A stretch of DNA of 17,911 nucleotides. Origin: Marinospirillum sp. GTDB taxonomy: Bacteria > Pseudomonadota > Gammaproteobacteria > Pseudomonadales > Halomonadaceae. This document shows positions 1 through 7,257 of the stretch, piece by piece (position 1 is the stretch's first letter; each line of letters begins with the position of its first letter). The stretch is taken from assembly GCA_007119985.1 (NCBI GenBank), contig SKOQ01000205.1:1-17911 (forward strand). The letters are read 5' to 3'. The notes beneath the pieces were generated by a model, which saw only the letters and a program-made list of their open reading frames with translations, was not told the origin of the DNA and searched no databases. A program made the translations under genes and the position numbers.

Positions 1-284
1 ACCCAGTAAAAATCACCGTTTTTACAGCGGTTTTTGACCAACCCCATCCAAGGCTGGCCTGCTTTGAGGTAAGACCACATCCGCTCATAGGCGGCGGCAG
101 GCATATCTGGGTGACGCACTAGATTATGCGGTTGCCCAATCAGTTCTGCGCGGGTGTAGCCGCTGATTTTTTCAAAGGCATCATTGCAGTGGGTGATGAT
201 CCCTTTCAGATCTGTTGTGGAAATCAGGGCCTCATCGGCACTAAACAGACGTTCTTGGGTCGTAATAGGCTGGTTATTGCGCAT
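1..284 (-). CDS. Aer-like PAS-domain sensor / chemoreceptor, N-terminal part (cut by window edge)
   Basis: Only the first 94 codons lie in the window; the rest runs off the left edge. The visible part is a complete-looking N-terminal PAS domain of the Aer type. It has STTDLKGIITHCNDAF near residues 22-37, then SGYTRAELIGQPHNLVRHPDMP, then a W-x(5)-KNR-x-KNGDFYWV ending. This order closely resembles E. coli Aer, where the PAS domain binds FAD and reports redox or energy state to a methyl-accepting signalling domain. The start ATG (284-282) has an AAGGGA ribosome site on the minus strand about 9 bases upstream. The C-terminal module is not visible, so a methyl-accepting chemotaxis protein is likely but a diguanylate cyclase or kinase with the same PAS domain cannot be excluded. 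The gene follows nhaC on the same strand but is separated by a probable terminator. Confidence 0.85.
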   Translation of the reverse strand, partial: MRNNQPITTQERLFSADEALISTTDLKGIITHCNDAFEKISGYTRAELIGQPHNLVRHPDMPAAAYERMWSYLKAGQPWMGLVKNRCKNGDFYW

Positions 285-374
285 GGAGATATCCCTTGCT
301 TTGAGTGTTGGATTCTTTTCCAAGTCTAGGCAGGGGATGCGTTTTTTTCCTGAAATTTATGGGTGATCTTCAGC

Positions 375-420
375 AAAAAAAGCACTCCCCACACCACCAG
401 TGAATGAGGAGGTGGTGTGG
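375..420 (-). terminator. Probable rho-independent terminator of nhaC
   Basis: A perfect 10-bp GC-rich stem (plus-strand arms CCACACCACC at 389-398 and GGTGGTGTGG at 411-420) surrounds a 12-base loop. Read on the minus strand, it comes 15 bases after the nhaC stop and is followed, after a 7-base spacer, by seven T. The spacer is longer than ideal, so efficiency is uncertain. The rest of the 285-435 gap holds the ribosome site of the Aer-like gene and no clear promoter. Confidence 0.6.
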
Positions 421-435
421 AAGAGGTCAGCGGAT

Positions 436-2004
436 TTAGCCTTTGGGGTAGACCTTTTTCAGTCTTTGACTCCAAGCGTAAAGCGCACAGACAGTGACCA
501 AGAAGGCCCCGCTTGCACTGAGCAGGGCAAGGGAGAGAGAGGCCGTCATGCCTAGGGCCAGATAGCCCACAGCGGCAATCAGCGCGCCAGAAAGCGCATA
601 GGGGAGCTGCGTGGTGACATGCTCAATATGCTCACACCAAGCCCCTGTTGAAGAGAGAATGGTGGTATCCGAGATCGGTGAGCAGTGATCACCAAAAACC
701 GCACCAGCTAAGACGGCTGCCAAAATAGGCAGCATCAGTGCGATCTCGGTGGCGGCGGCCATATCTCCAGCAATCGGCAGCATGATGCCAAAGGTGCCCC
801 AAGAGGTGCCAGTCGAGAAGGCCATGACCGCAGAGACCAGGAACAGAATCAGCGGCAGGTATTGGGGGTCGAGATAGGCTTGAGTCAGACTCGCTAGGAA
901 TTGGCCAGTTTGGATATCTTTGATGACGCCACCAAGCATCCACGCAAAGAACAGCACCAAGATAGCGCCAACCATGGATTTGGCCCCGATTTTTAGAGCA
1001 TGGGCGATCGCTGGCCAGCTCATCTTTTGGCGTAGCGCACCCACCAGTGCGGCGGCTAAGCCTGCCAAACCACCAAGGCAGAGAGAGAGGCCGACATCGG
1101 TATTTTCCATCGCGCCCAAGAGTGAAAAGGCCAGCTCTTCGGCTTGCAGCGTCTGCGCGCCTGTCCAGACCATGCTGGCAAAGGTAGCGATAATCAGCGT
1201 GACAATCGGCAGTACGAGATCGAGAGCGCGACCTTCTTCATGCTCTTGGATCTGTTCATCTGGGCTGGCTTTGGCCGAGCTGTCTTGTTCAAAGGCTTGT
1301 AAACGCGCTTCGTGCCAGTGCATACGACCCAGATCGATTTGCAGCCAGATCACAGCAAACACCAGCAGCAGAGCAAAGAGGGCATAAAAGTTAAAAGGCA
1401 GCATTGCCACAAAAGCGCCCAGCGGTGAATAATCCACAATGCCATGACTGAGTAGAATCCCGCCGATCAGGGTGATGATATAAGCTCCCCAGCTGGAAGC
1501 AGGTGTTAGCACGCACATCGGTGCTGCGGTGGAGTCCAGAATATAGGCCAGTTTAGCGCGTGAAACGCGATAGCGATCGGTAATCGGCCTTGCAACAGAT
1601 CCGACGGCAAGACTATTAAAATAGTCATCAATAAAAATAAAAATCCCTAAGAAAAACGCCAGAAATTGTGCACCGCGTCGCCCGCGCACTCTTTCTTCAG
1701 CCCATAAGGCAAAGGCGCGTGTGCCGCCAGAGAGGGTCATCAGCGCTGTCATCATCCCTAAGAGCAGCAAAAAAGCAATAATGCTCATATTCCATGTGTT
1801 CACCCCTCCGTCTTCTACCACCAGACCGAGCAGTCCTTGGCCAAGATATTTGAGGCTGCCCCAAGGCGCAAAGCTAAACAGCAGTAAGGCACCAAGCAGG
1901 ATACCCAAACCGAGTGAGAGCAGCACTCGCCGTGTCAGAATCGCCAGACCCAGTGCAAACAAAGGCGGCAGTAGAGAAATCCAGGAATGAGAATAATCGA
2001 TCAT
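436..2004 (-). CDS. nhaC: NhaC-family Na+/H+ antiporter
   Basis: This 522-residue, very hydrophobic inner-membrane protein has about 11-12 predicted membrane segments and a hydrophilic, acidic loop near residues 235-260. Family signatures are FIDDYFNSLAVGSVARPITDR (about residues 124-144), AAPMCVLTPASSWGAYI, and GDHCSPISDTTILSSTG near residue 440, typical of the NhaC/YuiF group (COG1757-type). These proteins usually exchange cytoplasmic Na+ for external H+ and support salt and alkali tolerance. Some relatives, such as Vibrio Tet(35), have been linked to drug export, and the arginine/malate-lactate antiporters are distant relatives, so the exact substrate is inferred. The start ATG is 33 bases or so after a good sigma70 promoter, but no clear Shine-Dalgarno sequence precedes it. 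It follows the mocR-like gene on the same strand with a 133-bp gap and its own promoter, so it is probably a separate unit. Confidence 0.88.
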   Translation of the reverse strand: MIDYSHSWISLLPPLFALGLAILTRRVLLSLGLGILLGALLLFSFAPWGSLKYLGQGLLGLVVEDGGVNTWNMSIIAFLLLLGMMTALMTLSGGTRAFALWAEERVRGRRGAQFLAFFLGIFIFIDDYFNSLAVGSVARPITDRYRVSRAKLAYILDSTAAPMCVLTPASSWGAYIITLIGGILLSHGIVDYSPLGAFVAMLPFNFYALFALLLVFAVIWLQIDLGRMHWHEARLQAFEQDSSAKASPDEQIQEHEEGRALDLVLPIVTLIIATFASMVWTGAQTLQAEELAFSLLGAMENTDVGLSLCLGGLAGLAAALVGALRQKMSWPAIAHALKIGAKSMVGAILVLFFAWMLGGVIKDIQTGQFLASLTQAYLDPQYLPLILFLVSAVMAFSTGTSWGTFGIMLPIAGDMAAATEIALMLPILAAVLAGAVFGDHCSPISDTTILSSTGAWCEHIEHVTTQLPYALSGALIAAVGYLALGMTASLSLALLSASGAFLVTVCALYAWSQRLKKVYPKG

Positions 2005-2043
2005 GGTTGGGCTTTTTGTGTGTCAGTCGTAGGGAGGGGAGGG

Positions 2044-2072
2044 ATTCTAACTTGCTTAGCCGGATTTGCCAA
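2044..2072 (-). promoter_or_regulatory. sigma70 promoter of nhaC
   Basis: On the minus strand, TTGGCA (2072-2067) and TAGAAT (2049-2044) are separated by exactly 17 bases. Each hexamer matches consensus at five of six positions. Transcription should begin near 2037, giving a leader of roughly 33 bases that starts in a C/T-rich run. No operator was recognised. Confidence 0.7.
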
Positions 2073-2123
2073 AAGCATTGGGCTTTGTTGTGTTGACTTT
2101 GTCGATGATGGACTTATGAGGTG

Positions 2124-2144
2124 GCTCTAGAAACAGCCTAGAGC
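2124..2144 (-). repeat. Inverted repeat across the mocR-like stop codon
   Basis: A perfect 7-bp inverted repeat (GCTCTAG at 2124-2130, CTAGAGC at 2138-2144) with a 7-base loop includes the stop codon of the MocR-like gene. No T run follows on the minus strand, so it is not a canonical terminator. It may act as a weak 3' structure or be chance. Confidence 0.4.
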
Positions 2145-3583
2145 GGCGTTTTCATCCTCGCTTGTGCAGGCATCAAGGCGGCAATCTGGTATAAAGCTGC
2201 TTGGTGTTCCAAGGTACAAGGCAGAGCAAAACTGATTCGTAGCGCATGGTCAAAAGTTTGCTGCGTTGAGAAGAGGGCGCCAGGAGTTAAAACAATGCGA
2301 TGTTGTAAAGCTTGGCTGTAGAGATCTAAACCATCTAATGCTTGCGGCCATTCAGCCCAAAAGCATAACCCACCCTCTGGTTGAGTCATATTGACTTTCT
2401 GCCCCCACACTTGATTGATGGCTTGCTGCCACTGATCTCTTTGGGTTTTCAACTCAAGTCGCCGAGCACGCAAATGCTTATCCATGAGCCCTTGTTGTAA
2501 AAAATCAGCCAAGCCTTGCTGAATAAAACGGCTGGTGGCCAGTTGGGTGATCAGCTTGAGCTTTTTTATTTTCTGCTGCCAGGTCGCATTGATCACCCAG
2601 CCAAGGCGTAGATCCCGCGATAAGCTTTTTGAAAAAGAACCACAAAGAAGAATGCGATCTTCTAAATCTAAAGCTTTCATCGGACTTGGGGGGTGATAAA
2701 AATCCAGCTCACGGTAGATGTCATCTTCGATAATCAAAAAATCTTGGCGTTTGGCTAAATCCAATAGTGCATCTTGTTGGCTGATGGGCATTGATGCACC
2801 AGTGGGTGTTGCAAAATAACTGGTCACCACGCAAGCCCGAATGGGCCACTGCTGCGCTGCCTGTTCAAGTACGCTGAGATCCATGCCGGTTAGTGATGAG
2901 CTGGGGATTTCAATAACCTGCAGATCAAGCGCTTGAAGGAGTTGCAACACACCATAATAGCCGGGTGACTCTACAGCCACGAGATCGCCGGGCTGACAGC
3001 AGGCTTTTAAGGCGAGGAAAAGCGCCTGCTGACAACCGGAGGTGATGGTGATGTCTTGAGGATCAACTGGGCAGCCTTGGTGGGTATAGCGTCTTGCTAG
3101 GGCATAGCGTAGGTCGATATGGCCTGCTGGTTCATCATAGGCTAAATGCGTCTGCAGGCTTTGCTGGCGTAGAGCGCGACCAATACAGCGCTGCAGCGCA
3201 AGGAGACTCGAAGGGGGGCGATCTAACGGACGCTGGGGCAGCATATTAAAGGCCGCATTACGCTGCATAATATCCGTCAGCAGCTGATCGAGTTGCACTG
3301 GCTGGGGTTGAAGCCTTGGCTCAACCGCTGGTGGACAAAGAGAGAGAGTGACCGAGGGCGCGGGCTGGAGGACAAAGTAACCGGCTCGAGGACGAGCCTC
3401 GACTACGCCTTGGGCTTCTAGACGCTGTAAAGCATGGAGCACAGTGGCTTTGGAGCGCTTTTTTTGGCGACAGAGATCGCGCACTGATGGCAGCCGCTCA
3501 CCGGGCAACCAACGCCGCTGTTGGATCTGCTGAAGCAGCCAGCGCTCTAAAGCAAGATAGCGAGGTAGGGAGGGGTTGGGCAT
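2138..3583 (-). CDS. MocR/PdxR-type transcriptional regulator (GntR helix-turn-helix plus aminotransferase domain)
   Basis: The 481-residue protein has the two-part MocR layout and usual length. Residues about 5-72 form a GntR winged helix (PGERLPSVRDLCRQKKRSKATVLHALQRLEAQGVVEARPRAGYFV). After a linker of about 40 residues, a fold-type I aminotransferase domain fills the rest (about 115-470), with TSGCQQALFLALKACCQPGD, the SYFATPTG and IIEDDIYRELDF motifs, and GSFSKSLSRDLRLGW, in which Lys319 would form the Schiff base with pyridoxal phosphate. Such proteins normally sense PLP with an amino compound and control a divergent neighbour; here that is ccoG. The start ATG lacks an evident ribosome site. 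The effector and target are unknown. Known relatives control vitamin B6, GABA, taurine or ectoine genes, none of which is nearby. Confidence 0.88.
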   Translation of the reverse strand: MPNPSLPRYLALERWLLQQIQQRRWLPGERLPSVRDLCRQKKRSKATVLHALQRLEAQGVVEARPRAGYFVLQPAPSVTLSLCPPAVEPRLQPQPVQLDQLLTDIMQRNAAFNMLPQRPLDRPPSSLLALQRCIGRALRQQSLQTHLAYDEPAGHIDLRYALARRYTHQGCPVDPQDITITSGCQQALFLALKACCQPGDLVAVESPGYYGVLQLLQALDLQVIEIPSSSLTGMDLSVLEQAAQQWPIRACVVTSYFATPTGASMPISQQDALLDLAKRQDFLIIEDDIYRELDFYHPPSPMKALDLEDRILLCGSFSKSLSRDLRLGWVINATWQQKIKKLKLITQLATSRFIQQGLADFLQQGLMDKHLRARRLELKTQRDQWQQAINQVWGQKVNMTQPEGGLCFWAEWPQALDGLDLYSQALQHRIVLTPGALFSTQQTFDHALRISFALPCTLEHQAALYQIAALMPAQARMKTPL

Positions 3584-3608
3584 GCTGATCGACCAAGCTG
3601 AGTTTGAA

Positions 3609-3647
3609 CTGTCCCTATTGTTTATTATTTTTTTGTGCCTGTCCCTA
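3609..3647. repeat. Direct repeat, candidate MocR operator in the mocR/ccoG divergent gap
   Basis: The 9-mer CTGTCCCTA occurs at 3609-3617 and again at 3639-3647, identical and 30 bp apart, or close to three helical turns. An A/T-rich stretch between the copies (TTTATTATT) could serve as a -10 element. Direct repeats on one face of the helix are the known mode of binding for MocR proteins such as GabR and TauR. Operator function here is inferred from position and spacing only. This covers most of the 117-bp gap 3584-3700. Confidence 0.45.
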
Positions 3648-3700
3648 CTTTTGTTGGCGACCTAAGCTGGCGGTTGATCTGGATGAGGAGAAAAATAAGC

Positions 3701-5050
3701 ATGCACCATCAACCGCAAGGCGTTCGTTTAACAGAAGGTTTTTATCAGCAGCTGCGTCGATGGATCAGCTGGCCCTTATTGGCCCTTTTTTTTATCGGGC
3801 CTTGGGTGGTCATCAAGGGTCAGCCTGGGTTTTTGTTTGATTTTGCAGCGGGTCGTATTTTGATTTTTGGACTCTACTTTTCATGGCAAGATCTGTACCT
3901 GCTCACTGGATTGTTAATTGCAGCCGCTTTTATGCTCTTTGCGCTGGCGATTTATTGGGGGCGAGTTTGGTGTGGCTTTGCATGTCCGCAAAGTATTTGG
4001 ACCTGGATCTTTTTGCGTATTGAACAGTGGACAGAAGGTCCGCCTCAAAAGCGCCAGACGCTTCAGATGACCCAACCCCACCTGTTTTGGTGGAAACGCA
4101 GTTTCAAGCATAGCTTGTGGATGCTGGTTGCGCTGGTCACCAGCCTGACTTTTACTGCCTACTTTATTCCGATGAGAGAGTTGCTATCGGAGTTAGCGCG
4201 TGGCGAAGCGCCGATTTATGTGTGGAGTTGGCTCTTGTGTATGACGCTGCTGACTTATCTGAATGCTGGTTTGGTCCGCGAGAAGATTTGCTTGCATGCC
4301 TGTCCTTATTCACGCTTTCAAAGTGCGATGATGGATGAGACCACCAAAAAAGTCAGTTATGACTATGTGCGTGGTGAGCCACGACGCCAAAGAGATCGTA
4401 AGCAGGTGGCGGCTGATGCCTGTATCGACTGCACTCTGTGTGTTCAGGTGTGCCCAACAGGGGTGGATATACGCGAGGGGATGCAGGCAGGCTGCATTGA
4501 TTGCGGTGCCTGTATTGATGCTTGTGATGCTGTGATGGTTAAAATTCAGCAGCCCAAGGGGTTGATCCGTTTTGCTTCAGAACAGGAGCTCAGCGGCCAG
4601 GTGCAGCCTCACAAACGCTGGCGTCTAGCGGGGTATCTGAGCCTCTTATTGCTGGCTCTGAGTGGTGTGGTCTATGGTTTTGCACATAAAACACAAATGA
4701 CCGCTGAGGTGCGGCGTGAGCGAGGTGAGTTGGTGCGCTACCTTGGCGATGGCACTCTCTGTAATTTTTACCATATCAAAGTCGAAAGCTTTGATTCGCG
4801 CTTGCAAGAGGTGGCGGTGCGTCTGGCTGGTGATCACCCTCTGCAGCTTTTTGGCCCCGAGTTGCTGCCGCTGGATAATCTGGGCGAGTGGGTCGCCTAT
4901 CGCTTGTGTGTGCTAGATGCGAGTGCGGCTAGGGATCTTCCACCCTCCTTACCGGTACAGCTTGAATTTATGGCTGGGGATGTGCATCTTGTGCGCTCGA
5001 CTTCTTTCTTGAGCCGCGCCCGAGGGCAAGCCAGTCTAACGCTTGAATGA
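3701..5050 (+). CDS. ccoG: CcoG/RdxA/FixG-like 4Fe-4S membrane protein (cytochrome cbb3 oxidase assembly factor)
   Basis: The 449-residue protein has membrane segments near residues 22-38, 65-86, 140-157, 172-190 and 308-328. It carries the paired motifs C91-GFA-C95-PQ and CLHACPYSRFQSAM, and two ferredoxin-like clusters, C241-ID-C-TL-C-VQV-C251-P and C265-ID-C-GA-C-IDA-C275. A periplasmic Ig-like C-terminal domain of about 110 residues follows. All of this is the standard CcoG layout. Family members reduce Cu(II) to Cu(I) for insertion into the CuB site of cbb3 oxidase. I chose ATG 3701 because AGGAG lies 10 bases upstream; a GTG at 3635 and an ATG at 3683 are in frame but worse placed. No ccoNOPQ, ccoI or ccoS gene is in the window. 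It diverges from the MocR gene and may be cotranscribed with lrgA 73 bp downstream. Confidence 0.9.
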   Translation: MHHQPQGVRLTEGFYQQLRRWISWPLLALFFIGPWVVIKGQPGFLFDFAAGRILIFGLYFSWQDLYLLTGLLIAAAFMLFALAIYWGRVWCGFACPQSIWTWIFLRIEQWTEGPPQKRQTLQMTQPHLFWWKRSFKHSLWMLVALVTSLTFTAYFIPMRELLSELARGEAPIYVWSWLLCMTLLTYLNAGLVREKICLHACPYSRFQSAMMDETTKKVSYDYVRGEPRRQRDRKQVAADACIDCTLCVQVCPTGVDIREGMQAGCIDCGACIDACDAVMVKIQQPKGLIRFASEQELSGQVQPHKRWRLAGYLSLLLLALSGVVYGFAHKTQMTAEVRRERGELVRYLGDGTLCNFYHIKVESFDSRLQEVAVRLAGDHPLQLFGPELLPLDNLGEWVAYRLCVLDASAARDLPPSLPVQLEFMAGDVHLVRSTSFLSRARGQASLTLE

Positions 5051-5123
5051 AGAGCCTGCTCTTTCATGAAGAAAAGAGTCGCGGTCTTGGCAACTGAATG
5101 TGTTTAAGGAGGCAGAGACTAAC

Positions 5124-5468
5124 ATGTGGGGCTTGGTGATTTTAATGGCTTTTCAGCTGCTAGGCAGCCTAATCGCGGCTTGGGGCGTGGGCTTACCTGG
5201 CCCAGTGCTGGGTATGTTGCTGCTGCTTGGTGCTCTGCTCCTTTTAGGGCGTGTGCCCAAGGTGCTTCAGACGACCAGCGCGCAGTTGCTGACTTATCTG
5301 CCGCTGATGCTGATTCCACCGGCGGTAGGGATTATGGATCAATGGGCTGTGCTGGCTGAGCATGCACTGGCGCTGAGTGTAGCCTTGGTGGGTTCCTTGT
5401 GTGTGAGCCTGCCCTTAACAGCGTGGATCATGCAGAAGTTGATCCTAAGGCAGGGTCAAGGATGCTGA
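5124..5468 (+). CDS. lrgA: CidA/LrgA-family small membrane protein
   Basis: This 114-residue protein has four predicted membrane segments and the family pattern FQLLGSLIAAWGVGLPGPVLGM near the start, then LLTYLPLMLIPPAVGIM near residues 59-75. The family was first described as holin-like factors affecting cell lysis. Work on relatives shows that LrgA/LrgB pairs (PftAB in Bacillus, LrgAB in streptococci) import pyruvate, and E. coli YohJ/YohK is the closest textbook pair. ATG 5124 is the likely start because AAGGAGG at 5106-5112 lies 11 bases upstream; an in-frame GTG at 5100 precedes that site and has no ribosome site of its own. Its end overlaps the start of lrgB, so the two are surely cotranslated. 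No promoter is evident in the 73-bp gap after ccoG, which suggests a shared transcript. Confidence 0.82.
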   Translation: MWGLVILMAFQLLGSLIAAWGVGLPGPVLGMLLLLGALLLLGRVPKVLQTTSAQLLTYLPLMLIPPAVGIMDQWAVLAEHALALSVALVGSLCVSLPLTAWIMQKLILRQGQGC

Positions 5469-6157
5469 CTGTATTGATTCAGCACCCTCTTTTTGGACTG
5501 TTGATCACTCTTTTGTGTTATCAGCTGGCGCTGGAGTTGCGTCGTGTTTGGCCTTCGGTGCTCTTGCAACCAGTACTGGTGGGTGTTGGGTTGGTGCTGC
5601 TGATTCTCTATACGGTGCAAATGGATTTTGCCACCTACTCGGCTTCAGTCGATATGCTCTGGCTCTTTTTAGGCCCAGCCACTGTGGCGCTCGCGGTTCC
5701 CCTCTATAGTCAACTGGCCCGTATTCGCCGCTATTTTTGGCCTTTATTGATTGCTCTGCTCGTGGGTGGCCTGACGACGGTTGCCTTAACGCTCAGCCTC
5801 GCTTGGATGCTGGGTGCAGATCAGGCTTTGCTTGCTGCATTGGCACCAAAATCGGTGACTTCGCCCATTGCTATGCTATTGGCTGAGGATCTTGGCGGCG
5901 CACCAGCGCTGGCGGCGGTGTTTGTCATGCTGACGGGTGTGCTCGGCGCAATGATGGCCCCTATGCTATTAAAGTGGGCGGGGATTCATTTGCCTGCTGC
6001 GCGAGGTTTAAGCCTAGGGCTGAATGCCCATGCGGTGGGCATCGCAACCGCTTTGCAAGAGGGTGAAGAAACGGCGGCCTTTGCCGCTTTAGCGATGAGT
6101 TTAACGGGGGCTTTAACGGCGATCTTCTTACCGCTGATTTACTGGTGGTGGTTTTAA
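5462..6157 (+). CDS. lrgB: LrgB/CidB-family membrane protein, partner of LrgA
   Basis: The 231-residue protein matches the usual LrgB length and has about seven to eight membrane segments. Conserved family motifs are LAPKSVTSPIAMLLAEDLGG near residue 136-155 and RGLSLGLNAHAVGIATALQ near residues 181-199, both aligned with the equivalent PKSVTT and SHALGTA regions of YohK. With LrgA it probably forms a transporter for pyruvate or a similar small acid, or a holin-like export complex; the sequence does not decide between these. The start ATG (5462) overlaps the lrgA stop in ATGCTGA, a 7-base overlap typical of translational coupling. In-frame upstream starts inside lrgA are possible but would add a non-conserved hydrophilic leader. 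It converges on rpoH. Confidence 0.85.
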   Translation: MLTVLIQHPLFGLLITLLCYQLALELRRVWPSVLLQPVLVGVGLVLLILYTVQMDFATYSASVDMLWLFLGPATVALAVPLYSQLARIRRYFWPLLIALLVGGLTTVALTLSLAWMLGADQALLAALAPKSVTSPIAMLLAEDLGGAPALAAVFVMLTGVLGAMMAPMLLKWAGIHLPAARGLSLGLNAHAVGIATALQEGEETAAFAALAMSLTGALTAIFLPLIYWWWF

Positions 6158-6201
6158 GGGCGTAGGGCGGCCCCCTGACCAGAAGGCTTGCCTGAGCGCC
6201 A

Positions 6202-6236
6202 TTAAAAACCCCCAGTCAGCAGTCGCTGATTGGGGG
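6202..6236 (-). terminator. Rho-independent terminator of rpoH
   Basis: A 12-bp stem with one G-T pair (6209-6220 with 6225-6236) and a 4-base loop AGTC is followed at once, on the minus strand, by TTTTTAAT. It lies 24 bases after the rpoH stop. On the plus strand no T run follows, so it should not efficiently end lrgB transcripts. Confidence 0.85.
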
Positions 6237-6260
6237 CAGGTAGAGATAAATAGAAAGAAG

Positions 6261-7133
6261 TTAAGCGATCAGAGCGGATTCTTGCATGGCCTGCTTGAGC
6301 TTGTTCATCGCATTCTTCTCCAGCTGGCGAATGCGCTCGGCTGAGACACCATAATGATCCGCCAATTCATGCAAAGTGGCTTTGCTCTCGTTTAACCAGC
6401 GTTGCTGAAGGATATGGCGGCTGCGTTCATCGAGTTCAGCTAACGCTAGGGTGAGGCGATCATGCGTATCGGCTTCACTATTGGCTTGTTCGATCTGCTC
6501 GGCTGGATTGTAGCGATGATCTTCGAGATAGTTGACCGGCGCATAGGGCAGGCTTGTCTCGTCATCTTCTTGTGCATGGCCATCAAAGGCGGCATCCATT
6601 GAGGTGAGGCGGCCTTCCATCTCGCGGACGGTCTCTGGTTTAACATTCAAATCACTGGCAATGGCTTCGACTTCATTTTGGTTCAGCCAAGTGAGACTCT
6701 TTTTTGCACTGCGCAGGTTAAAAAAGAGCTTACGCTGGGCCTTGGTGGTCGCAATTTTGACGATGCGCCAGTTTTTCAGCACAAATTCGTGGATTTCTGC
6801 TTTGATCCAATGTACGGCAAAGGAGACCAGACGCACGCCCATCGTGGGATCAAAGCGTTTGACCGCCTTCATCAAGCCGACATTGCCTTCTTGGATTAAA
6901 TCCGCTTCGGGCAAACCATAGCCCTTGTAGCTTTTAGCAATATGCACCACAAAACGCAGATGAGATAACACCAGCAGTCGCGCGGCCTCGATATCACCGT
7001 CTTCTTGTAAACGATAACCGAGCCGCTGCTCTTCTTCGGCACTTAATAAAGGAATGCTATTGACAGTTTGGATATAAGCTTGGAGATCACGACCAGGTGA
7101 AAAAACATCAACGGCTTGTAGCTGTGTGCTCAT
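6261..7133 (-). CDS. rpoH: RNA polymerase sigma-32 factor (heat-shock sigma factor)
   Basis: The 290-residue protein is close to the 284 residues of E. coli RpoH. It directs RNA polymerase to heat-shock promoters for chaperones and proteases. Region 2 contains [37 protein letters not shown] (60-96) and [11 protein letters not shown]. The diagnostic RpoH box QRKLFFNLR is at 133-141, where DnaK/FtsH-related control acts in the family. The C-terminal helix-turn-helix of region 4.2 is [20 protein letters not shown] (254-273). ATG 7133 has GGAG 9 bases upstream and is preferred over an in-frame TTG at 7148, which begins inside that ribosome site. It follows ftsX after 124 bp, with a candidate sigmaE promoter, matching the separate control of rpoH in other gammaproteobacteria. 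Whether its mRNA acts as a thermosensor cannot be judged by eye. Confidence 0.97.
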   Translation of the reverse strand: MSTQLQAVDVFSPGRDLQAYIQTVNSIPLLSAEEEQRLGYRLQEDGDIEAARLLVLSHLRFVVHIAKSYKGYGLPEADLIQEGNVGLMKAVKRFDPTMGVRLVSFAVHWIKAEIHEFVLKNWRIVKIATTKAQRKLFFNLRSAKKSLTWLNQNEVEAIASDLNVKPETVREMEGRLTSMDAAFDGHAQEDDETSLPYAPVNYLEDHRYNPAEQIEQANSEADTHDRLTLALAELDERSRHILQQRWLNESKATLHELADHYGVSAERIRQLEKNAMNKLKQAMQESALIA

Positions 7134-7178
7134 GAACAATAGCTCCAAAATAGGTCATGCATAAAAATTCAACGCTGA

Positions 7179-7206
7179 TTCTGACTGATGAAAGGGTCAA
7201 GAGTTC
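7179..7206 (-). promoter_or_regulatory. Candidate sigmaE-type promoter of rpoH
   Basis: On the minus strand, GAACTC (7206-7201) and TCAGAA (7184-7179) are 16 bases apart. The E. coli sigmaE promoter P3 of rpoH has GAACTT, 16 bases, then TCTGAT. The predicted transcript start near 7172 leaves a leader of about 40 bases before ATG 7133. A TTGACC within the spacer has no convincing sigma70 -10 partner. This is a motif match only. Confidence 0.5.
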
Positions 7207-7257
7207 ACCGATCCGTTCATCAAAATACGCTTCATCCCTGTATTGGATGCACCAAGG

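Noticed and set aside
3563..3580. G-rich run as a possible quadruplex at the start of mocR
   Set aside because: Only three runs reach three or more G, and the bases encode the normal N-terminus of the regulator.
3673..3688. FNR/ANR-like box near ccoG (TTGAT then ATGAG)
   Set aside because: Only the left half matches TTGAT-N4-ATCAA, and it lies within 30 bases of the start codon, too close to act at -41.5.
5051..5068. AAGAGC-GCTCTT inverted repeat after ccoG as a terminator
   Set aside because: The loop is only two bases and no T run follows; it probably does not stop transcription into lrgA.
7195..7200. TTGACC before rpoH as a sigma70 -35 box
   Set aside because: No acceptable -10 hexamer occurs 16-18 bases downstream on the minus strand.
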